36,651 nucleotides of DNA from Calothrix sp. MO_192.B10 (GCA_030065055.1 JASJDS010000046.1:1-36651); one strand, 5' to 3'. Positions 8,242-17,941 are shown, counted from the stretch's first letter. Numbers and translations are program-made. The notes: generated by a model not told the origin, from the sequence alone.

Positions 8242-8329
8242 TAACTCAATACAGTTCATTGAAGAAAAAATCGTAACCCCCATTCCAAGCTCAGTAAGGG
8301 TTCGCCGTGGAGAGTTCCAAATGTTAAAT

Positions 8330-8384
8330 GTAGTGCGGGCCGGAAAGCCCGCTTGATATAAAGGGAGCAAGATGCTCCCACTAC
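8330..8384. repeat. Double-hairpin palindromic repeat between convergent genes
   Basis: The 55-bp unit is bounded by GTAGTG and CACTAC. It contains two perfect hairpins, GCGGGC/GCCCGC and GGGAGCA/TGCTCCC. Such gggagcaagatgctccc units are common dispersed repeats in cyanobacterial genomes. Here it may also act as a two-way transcription barrier between the DUF928 and CHAT genes. Nothing else is seen in 8242-8445. Confidence 0.7.
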
Positions 8385-8445
8385 GGATATTGTTTGAAAT
8401 TTTAAATTGGAGATTGGGTTTGTATTTAAAATTTTAAAACTGGTA

Positions 8446-11205
8446 TTACATCCAATTTCCAACCATAACTAAAGGTGACCAATAACCGGGGTGCTTATAG
8501 TCCTCATTCGCTGTTGTTCCTTTTTGTAGAAAACTTTTTTGTACAGCTTGTAAAACTTCTGCTTTACTCATGTTTGGATGGGAATTTAATTTTTGATAGA
8601 AGTCATTTGCGAATATAACTGCAACCTCATCTCCTAAAGACCACAAAGAAGCTATAGCGGTTTTTGCTCCTGCTTGAACTGCAATACCTGCTAACCCCAA
8701 TGCAGAACGATTATTTCCTGTTGCTGTTTCGCAGGCGGTTAAAGTAAGCATTTCTAATGGTTCTCTGTTAAGAGAAATCTTACGTATTAGTTTGTCTAAT
8801 TCATTGAATTTGAGGATTTTATTGTCACCTTTATCTCCATCATTTTTACCCATCACGATAAATGTCTTTTCTGGTTCCGTGCCAAATTTCCCGTGGGTTG
8901 CAATATGTAAAATTGAATAAACTTCTTTCCTCAGTTCCTGCTTTATATTTTTCTTAGTTAATTCTCTATCAACTAACTTCTTCCCAGAAATTTTTTCGAG
9001 CACTTGCTTAACTTCTTGTATTACACCATCAAGTGGTCTAAATAGTTTGCCATTCACTTCTGCTTTTTGACTCATACCTAAAGCAAGTACGCGCAAATTT
9101 TGCCGATTTAGAGGTTTTGGATCGGTTAACTTTAAGCTGGGGGTAGTTGCGATCGCATATTTTTCAATCAAAAACTGTTTCCCGTCATGCAATGCAGACA
9201 TGGGTACGCTGCGTAAAATACCATCATGGATAAATACCAGCTTGTTAACTCCAGCAGAATCCAACTCAGCTTGAAAAGGTGCAATCATCCAATTATAGAT
9301 ATCTTTGCTGATTTCAATATTGTAATCTTCACTCACAGTTTGTAAGCTTTTACGAAAATTATTTATATTTTCATTTAATTTTTTTCTCTTCACCTTATAC
9401 CATTTATATTTATTAATTTGTTGTGGTAAAATTAAAATTACTGCTGTCTTATCATCATAAATTACTGTACTAATTACAGCAGTTTTATCATCTGGTACTT
9501 GAGATGCTTTTCTGTCTTCTTGAATAAAATCATTAATATTACAATTATTCCCAAAAAAGTTTTGTAATTCTGCTAATCTCAAACCATCAATGGCTTTCAT
9601 AATTGAGTCAAAATTATTTGTTTTTGATTTATTTTTCGGATTATTTTTAGCTACAGTCAATGATTTACTTGATCTCTGTGACGGCTTTTCCAAATTCAAC
9701 CTCATTTCCACTAAATCGCGGTAAATCGGTTCGATAGTATCCCGAAAATCAAACTGAATATCTCGATTAGCCGTAAGAATATCTTGACGAATGCTATCTA
9801 ATGTATTTAAAGATTTTTCGTAAGCCTTAATCGCTTCAAGGATTTTCTTCTGTTTAGGGATGTTCTTCTGTTTTTTGAAAATACGACCAGTTTGCCATTC
9901 CCATAAATATAAACTATCACCAGCATTTAAACCCTGCTCTGCTGCTAATCGAGCTTTTTTGGTAATATTTAGTGCTTGAGAATATTCTCCGCGACATTCA
10001 TAAAGATGTCCCAATTGTCCTTGTGCAAATGACTCTGCACGGTAATTCCCAATTTTCTGGGAAATTGCTACAGCTTGCTTGAGTAAGCTTTCAGCTTGGG
10101 TTGAGTTTCCCGATTCCACACATTTAAATTTCTGAGCTAACCTCCCATCTTTAGTTGTACTTTGGAGAAATCTAGCTAAATTTACCGTTGCATAAACCCT
10201 AGTTTGATTTTCTGGTAACTCATTCAATAAATTAATTGCTTGTTGTAAACTTTTTGTCGCTTGATTAATCTTACTATCACGGTAGTAAATAGGAATAAGT
10301 GTTTGTAAAATCTGTACTTCTCGTTGATAATCCTTCTGTTCTTTTGCTGATTTCAGACTACTTTCCAAAGAGTTAATTGCATCATGATCTTTTTCTCTCG
10401 CTTTCTTAATAAAACCTGACTCTGCTTTGTCTATATCAGCTCCTTCTTTTGCTAAATCAGCACGATTATAATTCAATAAAGCCAGACTATTATAAGCGTT
10501 CCCTAAACTATGATTAATGGAAGCAATATAATTGAGTTTATTTTGTTTGTCAGCTAATTCTAAACTTTGCTGGAGTCTTTTAAACGCTTCATCGTAATTT
10601 CCCCGCAACCTATAGGTATCCCCTAAAATTCCTAAAGCTGTAATTTCTCCCTCTATATCTTTACCGCTACGAGCGATTTTTAACGCACTATCATCAGCAC
10701 AATTTTTAGTCCCAATACTATTTGTAGTTCTAGTACTAGGGTTACACAAAAGATTTAAAGCCTTCTCCGATTGCCCGATACTATTGTAAACCTGCGCCTG
10801 TTCAGCCTTGGAACGCCCCAGCATTTTTATATTACCAACTTGGAGATAATGAGCGATCGCTCCATCCCAACTCTCCACCGACTTCTGCATTTTCCCTATC
10901 TGCTGATAGGTTCTCGCTAAATTTTCCCTGATAATTACCTCATCCTCTGGATTTTTGATCTTCTCCTTTAAAGCCTTTTCCCACAATGCGATCGCATCCG
11001 TAAAATTACCTCTTTGGTAGCTTTCTACACCTTGTTGTACTAGTTGTCTCAGATTTGAGGTTTGGGCGTTAACTGGTTGTTCGGCGATAGAAAGTTGATT
11101 TGTAAGATTTATATTGCCTAAGCACAAACACAAGGTCAGGCTGCACAAGAAGAGTATTCCTAGAAAACGCGGTATACGAAGTTTGCTATATATCTTTTGC
11201 ATCAT
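8446..11205 (-). CDS. Exported TPR-CHAT caspase-like protease
   Basis: 919 residues. An N-terminal hydrophobic signal (about 13-30, with VNAQTS near 45-50) suggests export to the periplasm or anchoring. Residues 50-430 hold tetratricopeptide repeats (for example GVESYQRGNFTDAIALWEKAL and GDTYRLRGNYDEAFKRLQQSL). The C-terminal CHAT domain (about 620-919) carries the caspase-like dyad: H771 in HIATHGKF and C825 in LTACETATG. CHAT peptidases cleave protein substrates that are usually recognised through partners or TPRs; the substrate here is unknown. It is transcribed divergently from the first tpsA gene (221-bp gap) and convergently with DUF928. Tandem ATG ATG codons give two adjacent starts. 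It appears intact. Confidence 0.9.
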   Translation of the reverse strand: MMQKIYSKLRIPRFLGILFLCSLTLCLCLGNINLTNQLSIAEQPVNAQTSNLRQLVQQGVESYQRGNFTDAIALWEKALKEKIKNPEDEVIIRENLARTYQQIGKMQKSVESWDGAIAHYLQVGNIKMLGRSKAEQAQVYNSIGQSEKALNLLCNPSTRTTNSIGTKNCADDSALKIARSGKDIEGEITALGILGDTYRLRGNYDEAFKRLQQSLELADKQNKLNYIASINHSLGNAYNSLALLNYNRADLAKEGADIDKAESGFIKKAREKDHDAINSLESSLKSAKEQKDYQREVQILQTLIPIYYRDSKINQATKSLQQAINLLNELPENQTRVYATVNLARFLQSTTKDGRLAQKFKCVESGNSTQAESLLKQAVAISQKIGNYRAESFAQGQLGHLYECRGEYSQALNITKKARLAAEQGLNAGDSLYLWEWQTGRIFKKQKNIPKQKKILEAIKAYEKSLNTLDSIRQDILTANRDIQFDFRDTIEPIYRDLVEMRLNLEKPSQRSSKSLTVAKNNPKNKSKTNNFDSIMKAIDGLRLAELQNFFGNNCNINDFIQEDRKASQVPDDKTAVISTVIYDDKTAVILILPQQINKYKWYKVKRKKLNENINNFRKSLQTVSEDYNIEISKDIYNWMIAPFQAELDSAGVNKLVFIHDGILRSVPMSALHDGKQFLIEKYAIATTPSLKLTDPKPLNRQNLRVLALGMSQKAEVNGKLFRPLDGVIQEVKQVLEKISGKKLVDRELTKKNIKQELRKEVYSILHIATHGKFGTEPEKTFIVMGKNDGDKGDNKILKFNELDKLIRKISLNREPLEMLTLTACETATGNNRSALGLAGIAVQAGAKTAIASLWSLGDEVAVIFANDFYQKLNSHPNMSKAEVLQAVQKSFLQKGTTANEDYKHPGYWSPLVMVGNWM

Positions 11206-11426
11206 AAAAGTTGTAATATTTTGACAAAGAATTGTTAAGATTAAATAAAGTTTTTGTAAACAAGTGTTAACAGAAAATTTATACCTACTGATTCATATAC
11301 CGACTTTTGAGAATTTTGGCAAGAAATATAAATATTTTTGTGATAATTTTACTCAGTGATTTTACGTATGGTATTTTGCTTAGAGTTCACAATGCTGAAA
11401 TCATATAGAGATGAGAGTTTCATACC
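11206..11426. promoter_or_regulatory. Divergent promoter region, CHAT gene and tpsA1
   Basis: This 221-bp AT-rich gap serves two divergent genes. On the plus strand TTGACA at 11221-11226 is followed by TAAATA at 11242-11247, a weak promoter with a short spacer. No strong operator dyad is seen. Shared control of protease and exoprotein is possible but not shown. Confidence 0.3.
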
Positions 11427-14400
11427 ATGCTGAAGAATAGCTTGCTTGGTTCGGTTTGGAGATGGGGACTGGCGCTCAGTCTAATTCCTTCGGTATCATT
11501 TTGGAGCAATGGCGTTTTTGCTCAAGTACAATCCGATACAACTTTGGGTAGAGAAAATTCGATTATTAACTCGATTGATAGCCTCAATCAGCGCGTCGAT
11601 GGTGGTGCGGTTCGAGGAACGAATTTATTTCACAGTTTTCAAGAGTTTAGTATTGGTGAAGGTAGAGGTGTATATTTTGCCAACCCAGACGGGATAACCG
11701 ATATTCTGTCTCGCGTTACTGGTAATAATCCCTCCAATATTTTGGGTAAATTGGGGGTACTAGGTGGTGCGAACTTGTATTTCATTAATCCCAACGGGAT
11801 TGTATTTGGGGAGAATGCGAGTTTAGATATTCAGGGTTCGTTTGTAGCGACGACTGCTGATGGTATTCGGTTTGGAGAACAGGGGAATTTTAGTGCCACT
11901 CAACCACAGCAGAGTAGTTTGCTTTCAATAGCCCCAGGAGCGTTATTTTTTAATCAGGTAGCCTCACAGTCGGGAAATATTGTCAATCGGGGAAATTTAG
12001 AGGTTGGTAAAGATTTAACTCTCGCGGGTAATAATTTAAATTTGCAGGGACAGTTGTTTGCAGGGGGGAATTTGAACTTGCAAGCAACTGATACGGTAAG
12101 GGTAAGAGACAGTATTGATAATCCTTTTATTGCTGCTGCGAAAGGTCAATTTTTACTACAGGGAAATCAAAACGTAGATATTTTTGCTTTAAGTCATCCT
12201 GATAGTGGTTTGTTTTCTCGTGGGAACATGATATTGCGGAGTGCAAACCAAGTTGGTGGAGATGCAAAATATTGGAGTGGGGGAAATTTTCGGATTGAGC
12301 AGTTGGACGGGAGTTTGGGGAATTTATTTAGTCCCTACGATCCGATCATTCGCTCTTTGGGGGATGTGAGTTTTAATAACTACTTGGGAGCTTCTCTACA
12401 TATTTTTGCTGGAGGTAGTGTCACTGTTCCTGGTTCAATAGTTATTACCAGACCAGAAACAGGTGTATCTGGAGAAAACTTTATTGCTGAGAATGTTACT
12501 CTATCGAATGGAACGATATTGCCTATTGATGGTAGCGCGAAGCCTACATTAGATATACGTGCTGGGATAGGTGCAAATCAAGTCGGTGTTCCTACAATTC
12601 CAGTAAATGATTTTCCCAATAATCAATTTTTTTCTAGGTTTGTAGAAGTATCTGGTTTTCCCTTTCCTCTTCTTGAAAATCCTGTTAGTTCCAATACAGC
12701 AACCAATGCTGATATTAAAATCGGTTCAATCAGAATGTTGACTGAAAATGCAGCTAATGGAACTGTATTTTTGAGCAATCAATATAAGCCTAACACTGTC
12801 TTGCCAGGTGGAAATATTGAAGTTGGGACAATTCGGACAGATGATATAAATGGACAATTTTTAGGAAATGGTGGTTCAATTATCCTTGATGGGCGTAGTA
12901 ATATCACATTAACAAGTCAAATACGTACTGATTCTGCCTCTGGGAATAGTGGTGATATTACATTATTAGCAAATGGCGATATAAGTCTGAGAAATAACAC
13001 TAGTTTAATTACCAGTACAAGAGGAACAGGAAGTGGTGGTAATATCTTTATTCAAGCAAATGGTCTAGTTTCTCTTTCAGGTTCTAACGCTGCACTTATA
13101 AGTAATTTAAACTCAAATGCTACAGGAAAAGGAGGTAATATTACCGTCAGTGCAAATTCTATTTATTTAAGAGATGGTGCTTTAATAGATGCCAGTACTT
13201 TTGGGCAAGGTAATGCTGGTCAAATTTCTATTAATGCAGATGAAATCGTTAGTCTTGAATCTAATAGTTCGATTTTCAACAATATTGAAGAAAAAGCCGT
13301 TGGAAATACTACTGGAATTAGTATTAAAGCGAAAAATGTAGCATTAAGTGGAGATTCTGTTATATTTGCAAACTCTAGCGGTAAGGGTAATACTGGTAAT
13401 ATAATTATTAAAGCTGATAATTCTATCTCTCTAAAAAATAATAGCTCTATTGCAAGCGTTACTATACAAGACGCTGAAGGTAATAGTGGCAATATTGATA
13501 TATTAGCTAAAACCCTTTCTCTTAATAATCAATCCCGAATAGTTGCAATTTCTGAAGGTCAAGGGGATACTGGTAATATATTTATTAAAGCTGATGATTC
13601 TATCTCTTTATCAGGTAATAATAATCTGTTTACTTTCGTTCCAACTACAGCAATTGCTAACAATCTTGGTAACACTGGAATTGGTAAAACTGGAAATATC
13701 ACCATCCTGACTGGTTCCTTATCTCTAAATGGTGCTTTTATAAGTAACAGTACATTTGGTAGAGGAAATACTGGCAAAATATCTATCGAGACTGATAACG
13801 ACATTTCACTGACCAATAGTGCTGCAATTTTCGGTAGTATTAATTCTGGAGCAGTTGGAAATGGTGATGAAATTAAAATAAATGCTGAATTATTATCTGT
13901 TGACAGTTCTGTAATACAAACTATTGTTCGCGGTGCTTCTGGAAATTTAGATCCTGGAAGGGGTAAGTCTGGAAATATTAATATTAATCTTAGTGGTGAT
14001 TTAAAAATTACAGGAAATAATACAGATGTTGTTCAAGGTATTATTACCTCTGTTGCTAATGGTGCAGAGGGTAAAGCAGGAAATATTAAAATTACAGCAG
14101 GGGACTTTTCTATAGCGGCGAGAAATGCACAGGTAAGAAGTACACTAGATACATCTGCTATAGGTGAAGCTGGAAATATTGATGTCAAAGTACGAAATCT
14201 AAAGATAGCTAAAGAAGCAGCAATTACTACTGTAACTGGTGGAGAAGGCAATGCTGGAAATATTTTTGTTGAAGCAACTGATAATGTCAAACTCAGTGGT
14301 AATTCTGTAATTTCAAGTGGAGTAGTACAAGGAGGTAATGGTAACAGTGGAAACATTAGCCTGAAAGCAGCTTCACTTTCGATCACAAGCGGTTCTCAAT

Positions 14401-15464
14401 TACTGAGTAGTGTTGGTATACCCGTAGTGAAAGGGACAGAGAACCTTCAAGCAGCGCTAGGAAATGCAGGAAATATTGATATCAATATTAGTAAAGAAGC
14501 TGTTTTTGATGGTCGTGACAAAAATGGAGTAACTAGTGGAATTCTTAGCAGTACAAGGTCAGAGGTTGGAGGAAAAGGTGGAAATATAACTATCAAAGCA
14601 GGTTCTATTTTGATAAATAATGGTGCTAGACTTACTTCTGAAACAGCTAGCGCAAGTAAAGCCGGAGATATTGAAGTTACAACTCCTTTTTTAGACATCA
14701 AAAATGGCGGTCAAATTAATGCTAGAGCTTTTAGAAATGGCAATGCAGGGAATATCAATATCAATGTTGATAATCTCTTAAACATGAAAACAGGAGATAT
14801 TTCTACAGTTTCTACCCAGTCTTCTGGAGGTAATATTCAAGTAAAAGCCGGAAACATTCGCTTGTTTGAGGATAGTGATATTACTACTTTTGTTCGTGCT
14901 GGCACAGGTAGCGGTGGTAACATTAACCTCACAGCCAATACCATCCTAGCTCTTGAAGACAGCGATATCTTCTCCTTCTCTGGTAATGGTAAAGGTGGCG
15001 ATATTACCTTTAACACCGCAGGCTTCTTCAGTCAACCCTTGTTCCGCCCCACCCCTCCAACAACAGATGCAAATGCTTTATTTGCACTCGATGGTAATAG
15101 TCGCGTTGATGTTAACGCCTCCGGTGCAGTCAGTGGAGCCATTACAGGAGTACCAAATATTACATTTATTGAAGAGAGCTTGACAGATTTACCCAACAAT
15201 CAAATCGATCCCAATACCCTCATCGCCAATAGTTGCATTAACCGCACAGCGAACCAAAATAGTACCTTTTTCATCACAGGTAAAGGTGGTATCCCGATAC
15301 GTCCCGATGATGCATCACTTCCTAATTACTCCACGGGTTCGATTCGCTCTTTATCTACTGCAAACAGTCGTCGTCCTTGGAAAATTGGCGATCCAGTTGT
15401 GGAACCGACGGGGGTATATAAATTACCGAATGGGAAGCTGATACTCAGTCGAGAGTGTAGTTAA
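11427..15464 (+). CDS. TpsA-type exoprotein 1 (filamentous haemagglutinin N-terminal domain)
   Basis: A 1345-residue secreted protein of the two-partner secretion pathway. A signal peptide ends near A32 (GVFA-Q). The TPS recognition domain (about 33-250) has the typical TLG, LFHSFQEF and FINPNGIVFG elements, with NPNG at 121-124. The long middle is made of short GN-rich repeats (GNAGNI, GSGGNI types) that predict a right-handed beta-helix. The C-terminal tail carries C1270 and C1344, the only cysteines I find, in NSCINRT and SRECS. It would cross the outer membrane through a TpsB such as the one at 32421. It lacks an adjacent tpsB of its own. The ribosome-binding site is weak. Confidence 0.88.
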   Translation: MLKNSLLGSVWRWGLALSLIPSVSFWSNGVFAQVQSDTTLGRENSIINSIDSLNQRVDGGAVRGTNLFHSFQEFSIGEGRGVYFANPDGITDILSRVTGNNPSNILGKLGVLGGANLYFINPNGIVFGENASLDIQGSFVATTADGIRFGEQGNFSATQPQQSSLLSIAPGALFFNQVASQSGNIVNRGNLEVGKDLTLAGNNLNLQGQLFAGGNLNLQATDTVRVRDSIDNPFIAAAKGQFLLQGNQNVDIFALSHPDSGLFSRGNMILRSANQVGGDAKYWSGGNFRIEQLDGSLGNLFSPYDPIIRSLGDVSFNNYLGASLHIFAGGSVTVPGSIVITRPETGVSGENFIAENVTLSNGTILPIDGSAKPTLDIRAGIGANQVGVPTIPVNDFPNNQFFSRFVEVSGFPFPLLENPVSSNTATNADIKIGSIRMLTENAANGTVFLSNQYKPNTVLPGGNIEVGTIRTDDINGQFLGNGGSIILDGRSNITLTSQIRTDSASGNSGDITLLANGDISLRNNTSLITSTRGTGSGGNIFIQANGLVSLSGSNAALISNLNSNATGKGGNITVSANSIYLRDGALIDASTFGQGNAGQISINADEIVSLESNSSIFNNIEEKAVGNTTGISIKAKNVALSGDSVIFANSSGKGNTGNIIIKADNSISLKNNSSIASVTIQDAEGNSGNIDILAKTLSLNNQSRIVAISEGQGDTGNIFIKADDSISLSGNNNLFTFVPTTAIANNLGNTGIGKTGNITILTGSLSLNGAFISNSTFGRGNTGKISIETDNDISLTNSAAIFGSINSGAVGNGDEIKINAELLSVDSSVIQTIVRGASGNLDPGRGKSGNININLSGDLKITGNNTDVVQGIITSVANGAEGKAGNIKITAGDFSIAARNAQVRSTLDTSAIGEAGNIDVKVRNLKIAKEAAITTVTGGEGNAGNIFVEATDNVKLSGNSVISSGVVQGGNGNSGNISLKAASLSITSGSQLLSSVGIPVVKGTENLQAALGNAGNIDINISKEAVFDGRDKNGVTSGILSSTRSEVGGKGGNITIKAGSILINNGARLTSETASASKAGDIEVTTPFLDIKNGGQINARAFRNGNAGNININVDNLLNMKTGDISTVSTQSSGGNIQVKAGNIRLFEDSDITTFVRAGTGSGGNINLTANTILALEDSDIFSFSGNGKGGDITFNTAGFFSQPLFRPTPPTTDANALFALDGNSRVDVNASGAVSGAITGVPNITFIEESLTDLPNNQIDPNTLIANSCINRTANQNSTFFITGKGGIPIRPDDASLPNYSTGSIRSLSTANSRRPWKIGDPVVEPTGVYKLPNGKLILSRECS

Positions 15465-15502
15465 CCCTTCTATAGGATTACTATTTGATTTTTGAAAAAC
15501 AC

Positions 15503-15634
15503 GTAGGGTGTGTTATCGGCGAGAGTACGGCACCATGCTGCAAGGGTTTTGTGCGTATAGCCCTAGCCTGCGGCAAGCCGCTGCGCGTCTACGGGCATGG
15601 CTTCGCTAAAGACTAAAGTCATAACGCACCCTAC
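15503..15634. repeat. MITE-like repeat with GTAGGGTG/GCACCCTAC ends
   Basis: Near-perfect terminal inverted repeats (GTAGGGTGTGTTAT and ATAACGCACCCTAC, one mismatch) bound 132 bp. The inside contains GC-rich segments such as CTGCGGCAAGCCGCTGCGCG that are widespread in cyanobacterial genomes. It lies 38 bp after tpsA1. The rest of 15465-15952 holds TTGGCACAAAT at 15776-15786, a sequence also seen near 22154; nothing else is evident. Confidence 0.7.
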
Positions 15635-15952
15635 AGATACTTTACGCTGCGGACATATTATAGGTGATTTGCCGGACATCATATAAAATCTCATTGATTT
15701 GTCAATGCTTATGCAGTTTTCTGCCAATACCAAGTCTGATGAATGCAAGTAAATATGGTAAAACATGCAAAAGAATTGGCACAAATATTAGTTTTAATGC
15801 TTGTTGTAATTTCGTATTGTATTAATAACAACACAGACAAACTATCCAGCTTTTCAAGCTTTATGGAATAAATTATTGATTTTTAAGTGGTAATAAAGCT
15901 CGAAGTTAACTGTGTTTTTTCATGTAATGTGACTAAAAACTAGAGGTTGATT

Positions 15953-16324
15953 ATGTTGTCTAATTTACTTCGCAATACATTAATAACAGCAGCGATTACT
16001 TTCCCAATTATATCGCTATCAGGACAAAACGCTTTAGCTAGCGATCGCCGTAATTTTCTCGTTAAGAACAATAACGAATTAGAAATTATTCGTTTGCATG
16101 TTTCTTCAGCTTCTTCAAGGTATTGGGGAAGAAATATTTTGAATAAAGATATCACTAGTGGTGGTTCTGGAATGGTTAGTTTTAGTAATTCTAGTAATCA
16201 ATGTTTCTACGATATTAAAGCGGTTTACAGCAATCGCACCCATGACATCAACCGTGTGAATCTTTGTCGGGTTTATTCAATTAGATTCAATGGTCATGGT
16301 GGAACTTACAGAGGAGTTAATTAA
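15953..16324 (+). CDS. Small secreted protein, conserved periplasmic type
   Basis: A 123-residue protein with a signal peptide ending near ALA (about residue 28). The mature part shows a pattern I recognise from small bacterial periplasmic proteins: F-V-N-N, I-LHVSSASS, YWGRNIL, then CFYDIK and NLCRV. The two cysteines probably pair. The biochemical role is unknown. ATG 15953 is preferred over TTG 15947 because AGAGG (15942-15946) fits as ribosome-binding site. It is the first of three small co-oriented genes (with TerB-like and DUF697-like proteins) between tpsA1 and tpsA2, with gaps of 130 and 392 bp, so they may not form one transcript. Confidence 0.65.
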   Translation: MLSNLLRNTLITAAITFPIISLSGQNALASDRRNFLVKNNNELEIIRLHVSSASSRYWGRNILNKDITSGGSGMVSFSNSSNQCFYDIKAVYSNRTHDINRVNLCRVYSIRFNGHGGTYRGVN

Positions 16325-16454
16325 TTATCGACAAGTTCCAGGTTAATCAATCAAATAATTTCATATACAAAAGATTAACCTGGAATACAAAACAATCAAC
16401 CAATAATTGTAGATTTTCTTACTTCATAACCCAATCAAATTCAAGAGGCGTAAA

Positions 16455-16841
16455 ATGAATAAATTCCAAGCTGCTTTTGAAATACTTTACTTCTTATCCT
16501 GTGTGGATGGTGATGTTGACCAAACAGAATTAGCAATTGTTCAAGATTTTTTAACTTCTAATTATGGCAACATTAACTTTAATCCTCGACAAATTATAAA
16601 TTCATTAGCTTTGACCAATGGGCAAGGAATGTATGATGAATTTAAGCTTGCTGCTAATATCTTTAAAGACCTAAGTGGCGTACAGGATAAATTAACTTTG
16701 CTTGATTTTGCCTACAGTCTTATTGCTGCTGATGGTTATGTTACCGATGAAGAAGGACAGATGTTTTATCTGTTGGGTAATCTTTGGAATATTGATATAG
16801 ATCGCTATCTAAGAACTAAATTCTTACCTGGTGCGCTGTAA
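16455..16841 (+). CDS. TerB-like acidic helical protein
   Basis: A 128-residue, all-helical, acidic protein resembling the TerB / co-chaperone DjlA N-terminal family. Two acidic motifs sit at symmetric positions: CVDGDVDQTE (about 16-25) and AADGYVTDEE (about 91-100), which in TerB relatives bind metal ions. It lacks a signal peptide, so it is cytoplasmic. The RBS is AAGAGG a few bases before the ATG. TerB-like proteins are linked to stress and membrane-associated complexes; the specific role here is unknown. Confidence 0.65.
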   Translation: MNKFQAAFEILYFLSCVDGDVDQTELAIVQDFLTSNYGNINFNPRQIINSLALTNGQGMYDEFKLAANIFKDLSGVQDKLTLLDFAYSLIAADGYVTDEEGQMFYLLGNLWNIDIDRYLRTKFLPGAL

Positions 16842-16875
16842 ATAAATTTTGTGTGGATTGCTAAACTTCATCCAT

Positions 16876-16966
16876 GTTGAAACTTATAATTTCTGATTAA
16901 TCAGATGTGCCATGATAGGGTAAGTGAATAATCCCAAATTCACGCTATACAATTATAAATTTCAAC
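16876..16966. repeat. 91-bp inverted-repeat element
   Basis: Arms GTTGAAACTTATAATT (16876-16891) and AATTATAAATTTCAAC (16951-16966) are inverted repeats with one mismatch. A perfect palindrome, TCTGATTAATCAGA, lies at 16892-16905 just inside the left arm. It could be a small non-autonomous element or a structured 3' untranslated region. Confidence 0.5.
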
Positions 16967-17001
16967 GTAAATGAGGTTTAATATTATTATTTAATGTAGT
17001 C

Positions 17002-17030
17002 AGGGTGTAATATTTTACGCCCTTATTTTT
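17002..17030 (+). terminator. Rho-independent-type terminator
   Basis: A 9-bp stem AGGGTGTAA/TTACGCCCT (one G-T pair) with a TATT loop is followed by TATTTTT. It lies about 160 bp after the TerB-like gene and 200 bp before the DUF697-like gene, separating the two. The remainder of 16842-17233 shows no gene. Confidence 0.6.
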
Positions 17031-17233
17031 GTGATTAAATAATCAGCGGATAAACAATAAAACTCTTGCTGATTTTCGCCATTTAATTTGCACATAATTA
17101 CAATTAAATTCGCATAAATCGTCGCTGAATTTAAAAATTATTACCTTTATATTTGAATATCAAGATCAATAGCTATCTAAATTGGAAAGTCATCAAATTG
17201 ATTTTTCACAATATTAAATAAGGAGATAAATTT

Positions 17234-17689
17234 ATGTCTTGGTCAGAAGATGTATGCATTATGGATCGACAAGCCGATGAAATTATTGGTGGATGGACAT
17301 TCGGAGCTTTAGCTGCTAATTTATTACCTCCTCCCTTTGATACGATCGCAGTTGGAGCAGTTTTTGCCAAATTAGGTGCTGCAATCGGTGAAGTTTATGG
17401 AGTTACCTTAAGTTGGGATACCCTAATGGATATGGGTAAAGCGATCGCAACTGGAGTTGGAAGCGTTGCAACAGCTTCTTACATTGGAACTAGCTTACTC
17501 AAGTATATTCCCGGTGTAAATATCTGGGTTGCATTGTTAGTTCAACCTCCAATGGTAGCAGCGATCGCTTATGCAGCCGGAAATTCTTTTAAAGATTATT
17601 ATCGTTTACGGATCACTGAAGGACGTGATTTAACCCCTGAGCAGATTCAAGAAATGGCAAAGTCTCATTTTAGAAATAAAATCGGCTAA
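17234..17689 (+). CDS. DUF697-like small membrane protein
   Basis: A 151-residue hydrophobic protein resembling DUF697/YcjF-tail proteins. The central segment GEVYGVTLSWDTLMDMGKAI, then SLLKYIPGVNIWVALLVQPP and AIAYAAGNSFKDYY, follows the DUF697 pattern of paired membrane-associated helices with a GVN turn. DUF697 domains are often fused to dynamin-like or Era-like GTPases; here the domain stands alone. A good ribosome-binding site (AAGGAG) precedes ATG 17234. Its neighbours are TerB-like and TpsA genes, which suggests an envelope or stress role by association only. Confidence 0.6.
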   Translation: MSWSEDVCIMDRQADEIIGGWTFGALAANLLPPPFDTIAVGAVFAKLGAAIGEVYGVTLSWDTLMDMGKAIATGVGSVATASYIGTSLLKYIPGVNIWVALLVQPPMVAAIAYAAGNSFKDYYRLRITEGRDLTPEQIQEMAKSHFRNKIG

Positions 17690-17723
17690 TTTCTCATGAT
17701 TTAGTAACGCAAATTGACAAGTC

Positions 17724-17817
17724 ATACTAAGTTGCATTCAAAGATAGTACCCAGTCATTGCGACGAAGGAAGCAATCTCATTGACTCGAACTACTATGAT
17801 AGAACGCAACTTGGTAT
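17724..17817 (+). repeat. MITE-like repeat, copy 1 (ATACTAAGTTGC ends)
   Basis: 94 bp bounded by ATACTAAGTTGC and GCAACTTGGTAT. It includes TCATTGCGAC and GGAAGCAATC. The same unit appears in reverse orientation at 27257-27362. Confidence 0.75.
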
Positions 17818-17827
17818 CAGGGCTTGC

Positions 17828-17941
17828 GCGATCGCTCTCTTGTGTCAAATTTATCACAAAATACTTCTTGGGAGCGATATCCCACGACAAGCCTTGCTAT
17901 TAGTATTAGTATGATTTCCAGGTATAGGGGAGGACATTGGA
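17828..17941 (+). promoter_or_regulatory. Leader/promoter of tpsA2, duplicated at tpsA3
   Basis: From a HIP1 site to the start codon this stretch is highly similar to 23791-23909. It contains the ATTTA-spaced dyad (17843-17858), a conserved TATGAT -10-like box (17910-17915) and the ribosome-binding site GGGGAGGA about 8 bp before the GTG start. Conservation between two genes supports a functional promoter. Confidence 0.5.

Noticed and set aside
13220-14701. Long open frames on the minus strand inside tpsA1, and similar ones inside the other tpsA genes
   Set aside because: They follow the codon pattern of repetitive Gly/Asn/Ile-rich sense repeats, are rich in Leu/Pro/Ser without domains, and have no ribosome-binding sites.
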